Position numbers and translations under genes: made by a program
Part shown: positions 17,935 through 27,369 of the stretch, piece after piece
How positions within the stretch are numbered: position 1 is the stretch's first letter
How the letters are laid out: each line of letters starts with the position of its first letter
The notes under the pieces: generated by a model
What the model saw: only the letters and a program-made list of their open reading frames with translations
What the model was told of the DNA's origin: nothing
Database searches by the model: none
NCBI RefSeq assembly: GCF_015767435.1
Contig: NZ_JADWOV010000319.1
Span: 248,001-312,000, forward strand
Direction of reading: 5' to 3'
DNA length: 64,000 nucleotides
DNA from: Polaribacter sp. BAL334
Lineage (GTDB): Bacteria; Bacteroidota; Bacteroidia; Flavobacteriales; Flavobacteriaceae

Positions 17935-18897
17935 ATGTCAAAAGAATTAAAAACCGGAATTATTGCAATTCTAATCATCATAATTTTTATTTGGGGATTC
18001 AATTTTTTGAATGGCCAAAATATTTTTCAACCAACCAAAAGACAATTTCTTGTCGAATATAATAATGTAGGAGGCTTAACTGAGGCAAGTTCAGTTTTTG
18101 TAAATGGATTAAAAGTTGGTGGCGTTGATAATATTGATTTCAATCCAAATCCAGAGAAAAAAGGGCAAATGTTAGTGAAATTTTCATTGGAAAATGGATT
18201 TAAATTTACCAAAAATAGCATTGTAAAAATCTATTCTCCTAATCCATTATCAGGCTCAAATTTAGTTTTAATCCCAAGTTATGAAGGTGTAGAAGCCGAA
18301 GATGGTGATTATTTAAAGGGAGAAGTGGAAGAAGGACTTTTTTCGTCAATTGGTGCAAGATTAGACCCTATTCAAATAAAATTGGAACGTGTTTTAGAAA
18401 GTGCTGATAATTCTTTCAAAAAATTCAATAATTTGTTGGATAAAAAAACAACAACCAGCATTCAAAATTCCTTTGAGGAGATTGAACTTGCCATTATTGA
18501 TTTAAGAGCAACAATTGCTTCTGTAAATTCAATTGTGGATTCAAATTCTTCAAACTTAAAAGAAACATTGAAAAACACGAATCAAATTACGCAGAATTTA
18601 TCTAAAGTTTCAGATACATTAGCGAATTCGAATTTAGGTGAAATCATGAGAAAAGCAGAATACACTTTGACATCAGTCAATACATTGTTAGATGGAATTA
18701 ACAACGGAAAAGGAACTGCTGGGAAATTATTGAATGATGATGCATTGTATACAAATCTAACTGAAATGTCTCAAGAATTGGAAGAATTATTGAGGGATAT
18801 GAAATTAAATCCAAAACGATTTGTTCATTTTTCGCTTTTTGGAAAAAAAGCAACTCCTTATAAACCAGAAGTTAAAGAGGAGGAAGTTAAACAATAA
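17935..18897 (+). CDS. MlaD/MCE family protein
   Basis: A 320-residue protein with an N-terminal membrane anchor (about residues 7-25) and an MCE domain (about 37-115: FLVEYNNVGGLTEASSVFVNG). A helical tail with coiled-coil potential follows (about 125-290). MCE proteins form hexameric rings that carry phospholipids between inner and outer membranes with an MlaFE ABC transporter. No mlaE or mlaF is adjacent. It follows the amidase, so the block concerns the cell envelope. Confidence 0.92.
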   Translation: MSKELKTGIIAILIIIIFIWGFNFLNGQNIFQPTKRQFLVEYNNVGGLTEASSVFVNGLKVGGVDNIDFNPNPEKKGQMLVKFSLENGFKFTKNSIVKIYSPNPLSGSNLVLIPSYEGVEAEDGDYLKGEVEEGLFSSIGARLDPIQIKLERVLESADNSFKKFNNLLDKKTTTSIQNSFEEIELAIIDLRATIASVNSIVDSNSSNLKETLKNTNQITQNLSKVSDTLANSNLGEIMRKAEYTLTSVNTLLDGINNGKGTAGKLLNDDALYTNLTEMSQELEELLRDMKLNPKRFVHFSLFGKKATPYKPEVKEEEVKQ

Positions 18898-18920
18898 CTA
18901 TAATACATAAAAACAGTCAA

Positions 18921-20237
18921 ATGCACTATTTACCAAATATTTTATTTGCACTTGCATTAGCAATTGGTTTCGGTTTTTTTGCGATGAATGTTCGCAAATT
19001 GTTCAGAAATATTCGTTTAGGAAAAGATATCAACAGGACAGATAACAAATCTGAGCGTCTCAAAAACATGCTTAAAATTGCTTTTGGACAATCAAAAATG
19101 GTGAGAAGACCTATTTCTGGATTGTTGCATTTGGTAGTTTATATTGGTTTTGTCATCATCAATATTGAAGTATTAGAAATTATTATTGATGGATTATTTG
19201 GAACACACAGACTTTTTCAAGGTGTTTTAGGAGCCAATTTTTATGGATTTTTAATTGGAACTTTTGAAGTTTTGGCGGTATTAGTTTTGTTAGCCGTTTT
19301 TGTTTTTTGGACAAGAAGAAATGTGGTTAAAATCAAACGCTTTTTAAGCGCAGAAATGAAAGGTTGGCCCAAAAATGATGGAAATATCATTCTGTATTTT
19401 GAAGTAGTTTTGATGACATTATTTTTAACCATGAATGCCACAGATATTGCATTTCAAGAAGCTGGAGTTGGCAATGTAATGAGTCAGTTTATTGCTCCAA
19501 TTTTTGAAAGCTTTTCTTTAGAATCACTTCATATCATTGAAAGAACTGCTTGGTGGTTGCATATTTTAGGGATTTTAGTTTTCCTTAATTATTTATATTA
19601 TTCAAAACATTTGCACATTTTATTAGCTTTTCCAAACACTTATTTTGCAAACTTACATCCAAAAGGACAATTTACGAATCTAGAATCAGTTACTAGAGAA
19701 GTAAAATTAATGATGGATCCTGCTGTTGATCCGTATGCAACTCCCGCAGAAAGCACTGAAAATCAAGTTCCTGAAAAATTTGGAGCTTCAGATGTAACCG
19801 ATTTAACTTGGGTGCAATTATTGAATGCGTATACTTGTACAGAATGTGGAAGATGTACTTCTTCGTGTCCTGCAAATTTGACAGGAAAAAAATTGTCGCC
19901 TAGAAAAATTATGATGGATACTAGAGATCGTTTGGAAGAAGTTGGAAAAAATATAGACGCAAATGGCGGCATTTTTAAAGACGATGGAAAGCAATTATTA
20001 AACGATTACATCACTCCTGAGGAATTGTGGGCTTGCACAAGTTGCAATGCTTGTGTGGAAGAATGTCCTGTAAATATTGACCCTTTATCCATCATTATGG
20101 ATATGAGAAGATATTTAGTGATGGAGCAAAGTGCTGCTCCTCAATCATTAAATATGATGATGAGCAATATCGAAAATAATGGCGCTCCTTGGCAGTACAA
20201 TCAACAAGATAGATTGAATTGGGTGAATGAAGAATAA
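18921..20237 (+). CDS. Membrane-bound Fe-S oxidoreductase subunit (NarI/HdrD-like, two 4Fe-4S clusters)
   Basis: The first 250 residues hold about five or six membrane helices. The C-terminal part has two CxxCxxCxxxCP motifs for [4Fe-4S] clusters, CTECGRCTSSCP and CTSCNACVEECP. This is the architecture of the membrane electron-transfer subunit related to heterodisulfide reductase. The next gene encodes the matching CCG-domain subunit, so the two probably form one complex exchanging electrons with the quinone pool. The physiological donor or acceptor is not known. Confidence 0.9.
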   Translation: MHYLPNILFALALAIGFGFFAMNVRKLFRNIRLGKDINRTDNKSERLKNMLKIAFGQSKMVRRPISGLLHLVVYIGFVIINIEVLEIIIDGLFGTHRLFQGVLGANFYGFLIGTFEVLAVLVLLAVFVFWTRRNVVKIKRFLSAEMKGWPKNDGNIILYFEVVLMTLFLTMNATDIAFQEAGVGNVMSQFIAPIFESFSLESLHIIERTAWWLHILGILVFLNYLYYSKHLHILLAFPNTYFANLHPKGQFTNLESVTREVKLMMDPAVDPYATPAESTENQVPEKFGASDVTDLTWVQLLNAYTCTECGRCTSSCPANLTGKKLSPRKIMMDTRDRLEEVGKNIDANGGIFKDDGKQLLNDYITPEELWACTSCNACVEECPVNIDPLSIIMDMRRYLVMEQSAAPQSLNMMMSNIENNGAPWQYNQQDRLNWVNEE

Positions 20238-20316
20238 ATAATTTTTAATGATGAATTTTTAGTTTTAACTTAAATACTAACTAAAAACTAAAAAATAACA
20301 ACTAAAAAATAAACAA

Positions 20317-21096
20317 ATGACAGTAACAACAATGGCAGAAATGATGGCGCAAGGAAAGCAACCAGAAGTGTTGTTTTGGGTTGGCGCTGCTGGAAGTTAT
20401 GATGATAAAGCTAAGAAAATTACGAGGGCTTTTGTCAAAATTTTACAACAAGCAAATGTTGATTTTGCTGTGTTAGGCACAGAAGAATCTTCTACTGGAG
20501 ATGCTGCAAAAAGAGCTGGAAATGAATTTTTATTTCAAATGCAAGCTTTGATGAATATTGAAATTTTGAATGGATATGAGGTGAAAACGATTGTAACTTG
20601 CGATCCACATTCGTTCAATACATTGAAAAACGAATATCCAAGTTTGGGTGGAAAATATGAAGTTTTTCATCATACACAATTCATCCAAAAATTGATAAAA
20701 GAAAATCGTTTAAAAATAGATGAAACAACTTTACAAGGAAAAAGACTCACTTTTCATGATCCTTGTTATTTGGGTAGAGCCAATGAAGAATATGAATCTC
20801 CACGCGATTTAATTAGAAGACTAGGTGTCAATTTAACCGAAATGAAACGTCACAAATCAACAGCTTTGTGCTGTGGAGCAGGAGGTGCTCAAATGTTTAA
20901 AGATGCTGAAAAAGGTGACAAAGAAGTGAATATTTTGCGAACAGAAGATGCCTTAGAAACCAATCCTCAAATCATTGCAACTGGTTGTCCTTATTGCAAA
21001 ACAATGATGGCTGATGGTGTGAAATTTAAAGAAAAAGAGGGTGAAATTGTGGTGAAAGACATTGCAGAATTAATTGCAGAAGCAAATCATTTATAA
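20317..21096 (+). CDS. (Fe-S)-binding protein with CCG (cysteine-rich) domains
   Basis: A 259-residue soluble protein with the second CCG domain clearly visible: TFHDPCYLGR, then ALCCGAGGAQMF, then ATGCPYCKTM. In HdrB-like and LutA-like proteins these cysteines bind a non-cubane or additional Fe-S cluster. It follows the membrane Fe-S subunit by 79 bases and is almost certainly its partner. The gap holds an A-rich CTAAAAA ladder (20260-20316). A later in-frame ATG at 20332 is an alternative start. Confidence 0.9.
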   Translation: MTVTTMAEMMAQGKQPEVLFWVGAAGSYDDKAKKITRAFVKILQQANVDFAVLGTEESSTGDAAKRAGNEFLFQMQALMNIEILNGYEVKTIVTCDPHSFNTLKNEYPSLGGKYEVFHHTQFIQKLIKENRLKIDETTLQGKRLTFHDPCYLGRANEEYESPRDLIRRLGVNLTEMKRHKSTALCCGAGGAQMFKDAEKGDKEVNILRTEDALETNPQIIATGCPYCKTMMADGVKFKEKEGEIVVKDIAELIAEANHL

Positions 21097-21132
21097 TCGT
21101 TTTTATTTAAATCTTTTTATCATTTACAATTA

Positions 21133-21642
21133 ATGGTCAATTCTTTTGAAAATATAGCTGTAATTTCATTCCCTGAACTTCCAGAAAACGAGTTTTTATC
21201 GATTGAAAAAAAGTATTTAAACGTCATTTATATCAATTTCTTTATACTTTTTTTTGCTTCAATTTCAGTTGTTTTTTTGGTTGATTTTACGAATATAATC
21301 AATATCAGTGCTTTTTCATTTTGGATATATATTGCATTGATTATTGCCTTTACAATTCAATTTCTGATTTTAAAAATTGGTTTTTCCAAAAGAAAATATT
21401 TGGTAAGAAGTAAAGATATTTCGTACAAAAGTGGTCTGTTTTTTATGAAAACAACTACAGTTCCTTTTCATAGAATTCAACATATTGAAATCAATCAAGG
21501 ACCATTTTCACGATTTTTTAATTTGGCTGTTTTGATTGTTTTTACTGCTGGAAATAGTAGTGATGATTTAAAAATACGAGGAATTAAAATGACTGATGCA
21601 TCAAAAATCAAAGAATTTATCAGCACTCAAATTGATGGATAA
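21133..21642 (+). CDS. bPH2 (DUF304) domain membrane protein, YdbS-like
   Basis: A 169-residue protein with two membrane helices (about 33-52 and 60-80) followed by one bacterial PH-2 domain (KDISYKSGLFFMKTTTVPFHRIQHIE, written in part as TTTVPFHRIQHIEI). It overlaps the next gene by 8 bases at ATGGATAA, so translation is probably coupled. YdbS/YdbT pairs are common in bacteria but their function is not established. Confidence 0.88.
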   Translation: MVNSFENIAVISFPELPENEFLSIEKKYLNVIYINFFILFFASISVVFLVDFTNIINISAFSFWIYIALIIAFTIQFLILKIGFSKRKYLVRSKDISYKSGLFFMKTTTVPFHRIQHIEINQGPFSRFFNLAVLIVFTAGNSSDDLKIRGIKMTDASKIKEFISTQIDG

Positions 21643-23134
21643 TGCAACTCTTTTTTCTCAATTCAGCACTCAATCTAAAAAAGGAATTTTAGTAATTTAT
21701 AGCAACCAAATTTTTAGTTTGCTGAAAGCCACGTGGATTTTACTCATTCTTTTCATTCAAAAATTCTCAAAACTTTCCGCAATTTCCTTAACGTATATGT
21801 ATCTTGGAATTGCAGTTGTTTTAGTATTTTTCCTAGTGAGAGCTTTTCTAATTTTTAAAAATTTTCAATTCAAAATAGAAAACAATCATTTCATTTTAAA
21901 AAAAGGAATCATCAAAAAAACGAACATCGAAATTCCTTTTGACAGAATTCAAAATATCAATTTTAAGCAAAATATTGTTCAACAAATCATCAATGTGTAT
22001 GAAGTAAATATTGAAACTGCAGGTTCTGCAGATGCCGAAATTTCTATCAAAGCAATGACTTTTGAACAAGCAACTGCACTGAAAAATAGCATCACAATTT
22101 TTGATAAAGCAAATACTAAATCAGAAGTTGAAATCAAAGAAAAACCGCTATTGGAAATTGATTTTTTAGCGCTTTTGAAAGTGAGTATCACTGAAAATCA
22201 TCTGAAAAGTTTACTCATTTTAATTGCAATTTTAATTGGATTTTTCCAGCAATTAGAACAATTTTTTAAAGGTTCAGGAAATGATGAATTGGTAGATAAT
22301 TTTATCTCTGAAAATTCATCTGCTTTTCAAACTAGCATTTTTATAATGTTATTTTTTTCTCTTTTATTGGTTTTAGTTGGCTTGATAAGTTCGTTTGTCA
22401 GAATTCTGTTACAGCATTTTAATTTGACGGTTTTTATCAAAAATGACACATTAGAAATTGATCAAGGATTGACCACCAAAAAATCAATCGTTCTCAAAAA
22501 AAATAAAGTGCAGCACATTACGATTTCCACGAATCCATTAAAGAAAATTTTAGGCATTTCATTCATCACTTTTAGCCAAGCCGAAAGTGGAATTTCTAAA
22601 GAGAAAAAACAAGAAATTATCAAAATTGTGGGTTGTAAAATAGCACAAATTTCAGCCATTAAAAACCTTCTTTTTCCGAACGAAAATTTAAACGATTTTG
22701 ATAAAAATCAGGTAGATTCTTATTATAAATCTCGTTTGTATCTTCAAGGAATTTTTGTATTATCATTGATCAATCTAGGTTTTTATTTTGGTTTTCAAAA
22801 TCACCTTATTTTTTGGATAAATGTTGTTTTATTTCCTGTTTTTGCTTTGTTAATTGAAACAAAATTTAAAAAAAGAACCTATCTGTTTTCTGAGGATTTA
22901 TTGCAAATCAATTTTGGAACCATAGAAACACATCAAACAATTCTCCCATTTTATAAAGTGCAATGCGTTAGCATGCAACAAACTTTTTTTCAGGCAAGAA
23001 AAAATGTGGCTGATTTGGTTTTTCAAACGGCTTCAGGAAAAATTAAAATTCCCTGCATCAATTCAACAGAAGCATTAAAAATGTATAATTTTGCGTTGTA
23101 TAAAATTGAAACTAGCCAACAATCATGGATGTAA
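21635..23134 (+). CDS. bPH2 (DUF304) domain membrane protein, YdbT-like
   Basis: A 499-residue protein from the ATG at 21635. Three bPH2 domains are interleaved with pairs of membrane helices; each domain shows the I-x-F/L-x-R/K-x-Q-x-I pattern (EIPFDRIQNINF, VLKKNKVQHITI, ILPFYKVQCVSM). The frame opens at 21596, but the start inside the upstream overlap fits coupled translation. It overlaps menA by 10 bases. It presumably works with the YdbS-like protein in the inner membrane. Confidence 0.87.
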   Translation: MDNATLFSQFSTQSKKGILVIYSNQIFSLLKATWILLILFIQKFSKLSAISLTYMYLGIAVVLVFFLVRAFLIFKNFQFKIENNHFILKKGIIKKTNIEIPFDRIQNINFKQNIVQQIINVYEVNIETAGSADAEISIKAMTFEQATALKNSITIFDKANTKSEVEIKEKPLLEIDFLALLKVSITENHLKSLLILIAILIGFFQQLEQFFKGSGNDELVDNFISENSSAFQTSIFIMLFFSLLLVLVGLISSFVRILLQHFNLTVFIKNDTLEIDQGLTTKKSIVLKKNKVQHITISTNPLKKILGISFITFSQAESGISKEKKQEIIKIVGCKIAQISAIKNLLFPNENLNDFDKNQVDSYYKSRLYLQGIFVLSLINLGFYFGFQNHLIFWINVVLFPVFALLIETKFKKRTYLFSEDLLQINFGTIETHQTILPFYKVQCVSMQQTFFQARKNVADLVFQTASGKIKIPCINSTEALKMYNFALYKIETSQQSWM

Positions 23135-24030
23135 AAAGTGTCATCAAAGCTGCGCGTCTTAGAACGCTTCCATTATCAATTTCAGGGATCATTGTAGGTA
23201 GTTTTTTGGGGAATCAGCAATCAAATTCTTCTATTTTAGCATCTTCTATTTTTTGGTTGGCAATCATCACAACGATTGGTTTTCAAGTTTTGTCCAATTT
23301 TGCGAACGATTATGGTGATGGCATAAAAGGCACTGACAAAAATAGGACAGGAGAAGCACGAATGGTGGCATCTGGTGCAATTTCGCCAAAACAAATGAAA
23401 AACGCGATGATGATTACAGCAATTTTTACCTTAATTATTGCTTTATTCCTGATTTTTGTATCTTTTGGAAAAGAAAATTTTGGCTATTCAATCTTCTTTT
23501 TTTTATTAGGAATTAGCTCAATTGTTGCGGCAATTAAATATACTGTTGGCAAATCAGCTTATGGTTACAGTGGTTTTGGAGATGTTTTTGTATTTCTTTT
23601 TTTTGGATTGGTAAGTGTTGTTGGTTGTTATTTTTTATATACCAAACAATTGAATTTCAGTATCTTTTTACCTGCTTTTGCCATTGGATTTTTAAGCACA
23701 GCTGTTTTGAATTTGAACAATCTTCGTGATTTTGAACAAGACAAAATCAATCAAAAAAATACACTTGTGGTGAAATTAGGGATTTCAAAAGCAAAAAAAT
23801 ACCATTACTTTTTAATTTTTGGCGCATTGTTTGCGAGTACGTTTTTTGTAATTTTAAATTTTTCATCTTGGATGCAGTTTTTGTTTCTAATAGCCTTTGT
23901 TCCTTTGACGAAAAATATGATTACAGTAGCCAAAAATAACCAACTTTCTGAGTTGGATGCTGAGCTAAAAAAGGTAGCATTAAGCACTTTTTTATTCGCA
24001 GTTATTTTTGGATTTGTAAACACTTTATAA
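23125..24030 (+). CDS. menA: 1,4-dihydroxy-2-naphthoate polyprenyltransferase
   Basis: A 301-residue UbiA-superfamily membrane enzyme that attaches the polyprenyl chain to 1,4-dihydroxy-2-naphthoate in menaquinone synthesis. Eight or nine helices are visible. The first prenyl-diphosphate/Mg motif is NDYGDGIKGTD and the second is NNLRDFEQDKINQKNTL. It begins inside the preceding gene, and menC and menE lie downstream, so it belongs to a dispersed menaquinone operon. Confidence 0.95.
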   Translation: MDVKSVIKAARLRTLPLSISGIIVGSFLGNQQSNSSILASSIFWLAIITTIGFQVLSNFANDYGDGIKGTDKNRTGEARMVASGAISPKQMKNAMMITAIFTLIIALFLIFVSFGKENFGYSIFFFLLGISSIVAAIKYTVGKSAYGYSGFGDVFVFLFFGLVSVVGCYFLYTKQLNFSIFLPAFAIGFLSTAVLNLNNLRDFEQDKINQKNTLVVKLGISKAKKYHYFLIFGALFASTFFVILNFSSWMQFLFLIAFVPLTKNMITVAKNNQLSELDAELKKVALSTFLFAVIFGFVNTL

Positions 24031-24039
24031 CATTTTAGT

Positions 24040-24864
24040 ATGAAAAAATTAGGAATAGTTGTATTTGCCTTATTACTGTTAGTCAATTGTAAAAATTCAG
24101 ATTCAAATTCACTTGAGCTCTCTGCAATCTCAGAGAACAAGTTGGATTTGAAGAGCTCACCTGGAGTTCAAAAAAGTTTTTCAGAAGCTGAAACTTCGCA
24201 GAATATTGATGCTAAAGAACTAGTTTCAAGGAAATTAATCAAAAATGGAAACGTCCTTTTTGAAACGAACGATTTGGAAAAAACAAAGTATTCTGTTGAA
24301 AATTTAGTCAAAAAATACAAAGGATATATCTCTTCAGACTCCAAAAACGAATATGATAATAGAATAAATTATTATTTGAATATCAGAATTCCAGCACAAT
24401 ATTTTGATTCCATTTTATCAGGAATTGCGAGTCAAATTTCCAAATTTGATTCAAAAGAAATTCGAGTTTCAGATGTAACAGAAGAGTTTTTAGATATTGA
24501 ATCTCGCTTAAAAAATAAAAAAGAACTCGAAAAACGGTATTTAGAAATTTTGCATCAAGCCAAATCTGTTGAAGATATTTTGAATGTTGAACGTGAATTG
24601 GGAAAATTGCGTGAAGAAATTGAAGCTACTGAAGGAAGATTGAATTACCTTTCCAACCAAGTTTCCTTTTCAACATTGTCCGTTTCTTTTTATAAAAAAG
24701 TGACTAATGAAACAGGTTTTTCAGGAAAAATAGGGGAGAGTTTTAAAAATGGATTTGAAAATTTGAAATCTTTTTTCCTATTTATTTTATCCATTTGGCC
24801 ATTTGTGATCATCATCCCAATCGTTTATTTTTTAATCAAAAAATGGCGTCATAAAAAAGTGTAA
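24040..24864 (+). CDS. DUF4349 domain lipoprotein
   Basis: A 274-residue protein with a lipoprotein signal (LLLVNCKNS, Cys17), a DUF4349 core (about 65-240) containing the coiled-coil hairpin with LKNKKELEKRYLEILHQA and REEIEATEGRLNYLSNQ, and a C-terminal membrane helix (about 245-267) ending KKWRHKKV. DUF4349 proteins are membrane-anchored with no established role. It lies 9 bases after menA and 3 before the next gene, within the operon. Confidence 0.88.
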   Translation: MKKLGIVVFALLLLVNCKNSDSNSLELSAISENKLDLKSSPGVQKSFSEAETSQNIDAKELVSRKLIKNGNVLFETNDLEKTKYSVENLVKKYKGYISSDSKNEYDNRINYYLNIRIPAQYFDSILSGIASQISKFDSKEIRVSDVTEEFLDIESRLKNKKELEKRYLEILHQAKSVEDILNVERELGKLREEIEATEGRLNYLSNQVSFSTLSVSFYKKVTNETGFSGKIGESFKNGFENLKSFFLFILSIWPFVIIIPIVYFLIKKWRHKKV

Positions 24865-24867
24865 AGA

Positions 24868-25380
24868 ATGAAAAGAGTAAAAATTATTTTAGGTATTATT
24901 TCCATATTAGTACTTGTTTTTTTTGCAACAGGTGCATTTATAAAACAAACGACTTACACTGTTCAAGTCCAAATTAACAAGCCAATTGCTCAAGTTTTTG
25001 ATGCGTTCAATGCCATTGAAAATAAACAAAAATGGATTCCTGAACTAAAATCTGTTGAAGTTGTCAATGAAAATATCGGAAAAACAGGAAGTGAGTATCA
25101 ATTAATGATTGAAAATCAAGATCAAAAAATGATGATTTCTGAGAAAATTATGGCGTATATTCCTAATGAAAAACTAACACTTTTTCACAATGCCGAAAAT
25201 ATGTTAAAAACCAATGATTACATTTTTACTGAATCTAATGGATTGACTAACATTAGCTTACAAGCTACTTGTACAAGTGATTCTTATTTAATGGCATGTT
25301 TGTTTCCGTATTTTAAAGGCACATTTAAAAATCAAGATTTATCATATTTAACCAATTTTAAAGCTTTTATAGAGCAATAA
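24868..25380 (+). CDS. SRPBCC (START-like) family protein
   Basis: A 170-residue protein with an N-terminal hydrophobic helix (about 6-23) and a SRPBCC/polyketide-cyclase-like domain (YTVQVQINKPIAQVFDAF, then KWIPELKSVEV). Such domains bind hydrophobic ligands. The ligand is unknown. The tight spacing in the operon suggests a membrane or quinone-related role, but that is inference. Confidence 0.78.
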   Translation: MKRVKIILGIISILVLVFFATGAFIKQTTYTVQVQINKPIAQVFDAFNAIENKQKWIPELKSVEVVNENIGKTGSEYQLMIENQDQKMMISEKIMAYIPNEKLTLFHNAENMLKTNDYIFTESNGLTNISLQATCTSDSYLMACLFPYFKGTFKNQDLSYLTNFKAFIEQ

Positions 25381-25387
25381 TTTTTCA

Positions 25388-26428
25388 ATGTCTATTTCAG
25401 CACGTACCGTAAAATACATTCTCCATTTTAAAAATCCAAGTGGTACTTCTCGTGGAATTTTAAAAACCAAAGAAACCTGGTTTTTGATGTTGCAAGAAAA
25501 TGACAAAATTGGTATTGGCGAAACAGGACTTTTTCGAGGGTTGAGTTATGACGATGTTTCAAATTATTCAGAAAAAATTGCATGGACTTGTCAAAATATT
25601 CATCTTGGTTTGGATGTTTTATTGGAAAAACTCACTCATTTTCCTTCCATTCAATTTGGGTTAGAACAGGCTTTTTTGTCTTTAAAAAGTCAAACTCCTT
25701 TTGAATTATTTCCTACAAAATTCACGAATGGAAAAGATGCTATTGAAATCAATGGTTTGATTTGGATGGGAGATAAAGCGTTTATGAAATCGCAAATCAA
25801 AGAAAAATTAGAACAAGGTTTTTCGTGCATTAAAATGAAAATTGGTGCGATTGATTTTGATACAGAATTGGAATTGTTAGCTGCCATCAGAAAAGAATAT
25901 ACAGCCAACGAAATTGTATTGAGAGTAGACGCTAATGGTGCATTTAAACCACATGAAGCGCTTGAAAAACTAGAAAAATTATCAAAATTTGACATTCATT
26001 CTATTGAGCAACCTATTCAACAAGGTCAAATAGAAGAAATGGCAGCTTTGTGTGCAAAAACGCCAGTTCCAATTGCATTGGATGAGGAGTTGATTGGTGT
26101 TTTTTCAACTCAAAAAAGACACCAATTGTTGGCTGCAATTCAGCCACAATTCATCATTTTAAAACCAAGTTTGTTGGGAGGTTTTGCCAATAGTTTAGAA
26201 TGGATTACTTTAGCAGAGCAAAACAATTGTGATTGGTGGATTACCTCAGCTTTGGAGAGCAATGTTGGGTTGAATGCGATTGCGCAATTCACGTATCATC
26301 TGAAAAATCCATTGCCTCAAGGTTTGGGAACAGGAAGTTTATTTACAAACAATTTTGAAAGTCCGTTAGAAATAAGTGACGGAAAATTACACTATAATAC
26401 AACTAAAAATTGGAATTTTAATTTATAA
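25388..26428 (+). CDS. menC: o-Succinylbenzoate synthase
   Basis: A 346-residue enolase-superfamily enzyme that dehydrates SHCHC to o-succinylbenzoate in menaquinone synthesis. The catalytic Lys lies in CIKMKIG (K-x-K), the Mg ligands in LRVDANGAF, SIEQPI and IALDEEL, and the second catalytic Lys in FIILKPSLLGG. With menE two genes downstream, the assignment as MenC rather than dipeptide epimerase is well supported. Confidence 0.93.
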   Translation: MSISARTVKYILHFKNPSGTSRGILKTKETWFLMLQENDKIGIGETGLFRGLSYDDVSNYSEKIAWTCQNIHLGLDVLLEKLTHFPSIQFGLEQAFLSLKSQTPFELFPTKFTNGKDAIEINGLIWMGDKAFMKSQIKEKLEQGFSCIKMKIGAIDFDTELELLAAIRKEYTANEIVLRVDANGAFKPHEALEKLEKLSKFDIHSIEQPIQQGQIEEMAALCAKTPVPIALDEELIGVFSTQKRHQLLAAIQPQFIILKPSLLGGFANSLEWITLAEQNNCDWWITSALESNVGLNAIAQFTYHLKNPLPQGLGTGSLFTNNFESPLEISDGKLHYNTTKNWNFNL

Positions 26429-26430
26429 GA

Positions 26431-27348
26431 ATGAATTATATACAGCAAGCTTTTACGGGGAAATTAGGAATGTGGAAATACTTGGTTGTTTCTATCGTCT
26501 TTTTCGGTTTTATGGGATTGAACATGCTCGCCATTTTTTTATTAGACTTAGATGTGGATCAATTGATGAAAGATCAAATTGCACAGAAAGGAACAAATCA
26601 GGTGTTGATTGAAAATTTATTGCCTTTTGCAATTGGTTTAGGAGCTGTCTTTTTTTGGGTAAAATACGTTCATAATCAAAAGATTAGAACACTGACTACT
26701 TCACGAAAAAAGGTGGATTGGAAACGCGTATTTTTTGCGTTTTCACTTTGGGGATTTATCACAACTTTGTTTGTTTTTATCGATTATCAAGTTGCTCCTG
26801 AGGATTATGTTTTGAATTTTCAACTAGAACCTTTTTTATATTTAGTATTGATTGGTGTTTTATTGATTCCATTGCAAACCAGTTTTGAAGAATATTTTTT
26901 CAGAGGATATTTGATGCAAGGTATTGGAATTGCTGTCAAAAACAGGTGGTTTCCATTGATTGTTACTTCCTTAGTTTTTGGATTGTTACACATTGCAAAT
27001 CCTGAAGTAGAAAAATTGGGTTATGGAATTTTGGTATATTACATAGGAACAGGATTTTTTCTTGGCATTATTACCTTGATGGATGAAGGTTTGGAATTAG
27101 CTTTGGGTTTTCATGCAGCAAATAATTTGATTACAGCTTTGTTGGTGACTGCAAATTGGACTGCTTTTCAAACAGATTCAATTTTGATTGATGTTTCCAT
27201 ACCAGCGTTAGGCGCAGATGTTTACCTTCCTGTTTTTGTGATTTTTCCTATTTTGATATTTATTTTTTCAAAGAAATATGCTTGGACAAATTGGAAAGAA
27301 AAATTGACTGGGAAAATTGAAAAACCAGCAATAATCACTGAGCACTAA
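26431..27348 (+). CDS. CPBP family intramembrane glutamic endopeptidase
   Basis: A 305-residue membrane protein with about seven helices. The Abi/CPBP motifs are present: EEYFFRGYL (the EExxxR motif), the His in GLLHIANPE, and the third motif GFHAANN. Family members range from CAAX-type proteases to bacteriocin self-immunity factors. It sits between menC and menE with 2- and 21-base gaps, so it is co-transcribed with menaquinone genes; a functional link is not demonstrated. Confidence 0.92.
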   Translation: MNYIQQAFTGKLGMWKYLVVSIVFFGFMGLNMLAIFLLDLDVDQLMKDQIAQKGTNQVLIENLLPFAIGLGAVFFWVKYVHNQKIRTLTTSRKKVDWKRVFFAFSLWGFITTLFVFIDYQVAPEDYVLNFQLEPFLYLVLIGVLLIPLQTSFEEYFFRGYLMQGIGIAVKNRWFPLIVTSLVFGLLHIANPEVEKLGYGILVYYIGTGFFLGIITLMDEGLELALGFHAANNLITALLVTANWTAFQTDSILIDVSIPALGADVYLPVFVIFPILIFIFSKKYAWTNWKEKLTGKIEKPAIITEH

Positions 27349-27369
27349 GGTTTTTTTAGTTTTTAATTG